A stretch of 64,000 bases of DNA, taken from contig CBDHEM010000071.1 of NCBI GenBank assembly GCA_965261955.1, positions 434,001-498,000 on the forward strand. The letters are read 5' to 3'. The position numbers were made by a program, and so were the translations under genes. This DNA is from JABAAI01 sp965261955. Its GTDB lineage: Bacteria; Spirochaetota; Leptospiria; Leptospirales; Leptonemataceae. Under the pieces are notes generated by a model. The model saw only the letters and a program-made list of their open reading frames with translations, had not been told where the DNA came from and did no database searches. This document shows, in pieces, positions 63,306-64,000 of the stretch (within the stretch, counting starts at the first letter, position 1; the number at the start of each line of letters is the position of its first letter).

Positions 63306-64000
63306 CTAGCGTTGTCCGGATATGATGGAACCACACACGGGTAGATGGGCTGAATTACGGCTTCCATCATTGCACCATCTTGGCCCGGTAGGAGAAGGAT
63401 TTTGTACATGTTTTATGGCTGGAAGCTGAGAGTTATTTCCATAATCCAAATTCCATTGAGTGCTTCCAGTAGACCATGCACCGGGAGCACTCGATGACGT
63501 CACTTCACGAATATTAGCAACAGTCTGCCGTTCACATATCGCTGCTCCACAAGTACCACCGCTAATACCATTACTCATGGCAACACCATCCACAAAATAA
63601 TGGAAGCCTGTCAGCGGCACGGTCGATAAACCAATCAAACCCGCAATATTACTACCTGTACTAGGTGTTATCACACTCCCTGTTGTATATGAATTTTCTA
63701 GCTTACTCCCCAGAAAAATCCCTATTAAGCCACCATAATTATTAGCAGATGTTAAAGCTCTATCACTCACATCGCCGGTGGCATAATTGTTCGTTGCAAT
63801 TCCATTCAAGTACCCAACTAAACCACCATAGTTCCATGCGGACACCATCGGCATACCAGGTGATCCAACAGTGATCACAGATCTAACGGTGGTCACATTA
63901 CCCGATGCATAATTATTTTGCAGAAGCCCTATTCCCAGCACCCGTCCCATCTGTCCCACTAAACCACCATGATGGCCTGTCTGATTTCCCATCCCACTCC
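63306..64000 (-). CDS. GLUG-repeat secreted protein F, C-terminal part (truncated by window edge)
   Basis: The last 231 codons of a sixth paralogue; the frame is open to the window end, so the Met at 63992 is not the start. It has four repeats (HHGGLVGQMGR, NYGGLVGYLNG, NYGGLIGIFLG, IAGLIGLST) and the conserved C-terminal module ending ARWCNDGSRNSAHL-like and CGSIISGQR. It is closest to E in the tail (TGPRWCNDGSRNSAHL). It shows that the array continues beyond 64 kb. Confidence 0.88.
   Translation of the reverse strand, partial: SGMGNQTGHHGGLVGQMGRVLGIGLLQNNYASGNVTTVRSVITVGSPGMPMVSAWNYGGLVGYLNGIATNNYATGDVSDRALTSANNYGGLIGIFLGSKLENSYTTGSVITPSTGSNIAGLIGLSTVPLTGFHYFVDGVAMSNGISGGTCGAAICERQTVANIREVTSSSAPGAWSTGSTQWNLDYGNNSQLPAIKHVQNPSPTGPRWCNDGSRNSAHLPVCGSIISGQR

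Noticed and set aside
47926..64000. GLUG proteins as certain lipoproteins (Cys in CLPLCSSE)
   Set aside because: The residue before that Cys is Leu or Phe, which is poor for signal peptidase II; the signal peptide is clear but the lipid anchor is not.

Overview
The window is about 64 kb of an AT-rich bacterial chromosome. It most resembles a spirochaete of the Leptospira lineage (order Leptospirales). The hints are: a lipoprotein laid out like leptospiral LipL41; a FecR-domain protein beside a HAMP/class III nucleotide cyclase; a CarD protein next to a PIN-TRAM membrane protein; a Bacteroidetes/spirochaete-type GlmU-like protein; and several secreted proteins I cannot name. This placement is inference from family resemblance, not from a marker gene. 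Positions 1 to about 47.5 kb are gene-dense housekeeping DNA. Positions 47.9 to 64 kb are an accessory array visibly richer in G+C than the rest.

Region 1 (1-24.7 kb): the 5' end of proS diverges from sucC-sucD. Then come a TPR-like protein, fmt, purL and pdxJ, a DUF4399 lipoprotein overlapping thrS, lgt, pepP, a methyltransferase, an RsuA/RluB-type pseudouridine synthase translationally coupled to an SH3 protein, a DUF1285-like protein, an unknown, and an 824-aa protein with a cyclic-nucleotide-binding-like N terminus. A PAS/Fis-type regulator, sucA and a GlmU-like gene follow on the + strand. SucA and SucCD supply two steps of the TCA cycle.

Region 2 (24.7-47.5 kb): metG; an intact 1.5-kb IS5-like element; carD and a PIN-TRAM gene; nnr; a beta-propeller-like lipoprotein; acylphosphatase; SPOR protein and coaE; exbB-exbD; a LamG/FN3 secreted protein; msrA; the LipL41-like lipoprotein; FecR and cyclase genes; thiL. 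Five short degenerate MITE-like repeats lie in the gaps.

Region 3 (47.9-64 kb): a head-to-tail array of six paralogous secreted GLUG-repeat proteins, all on the minus strand, the last running off the window. Each has the same signal peptide and N-terminal module, a variable number (about 12-23) of near-identical 29-residue GGL[VI]G repeats, and a conserved cysteine-containing C-terminal module. The spacers are near-copies of one another. Each carries a conserved promoter-like -10 box, a variable-number 12-bp tandem repeat and, in most, a plus-strand micro-ORF with a Shine-Dalgarno sequence. The second gene is interrupted by a second copy of the same IS; removing the IS and one target duplication restores a 676-codon frame. 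Paralogues show mosaic sequence sharing. This looks like a recombining surface-protein family and is the most interesting part of the window.
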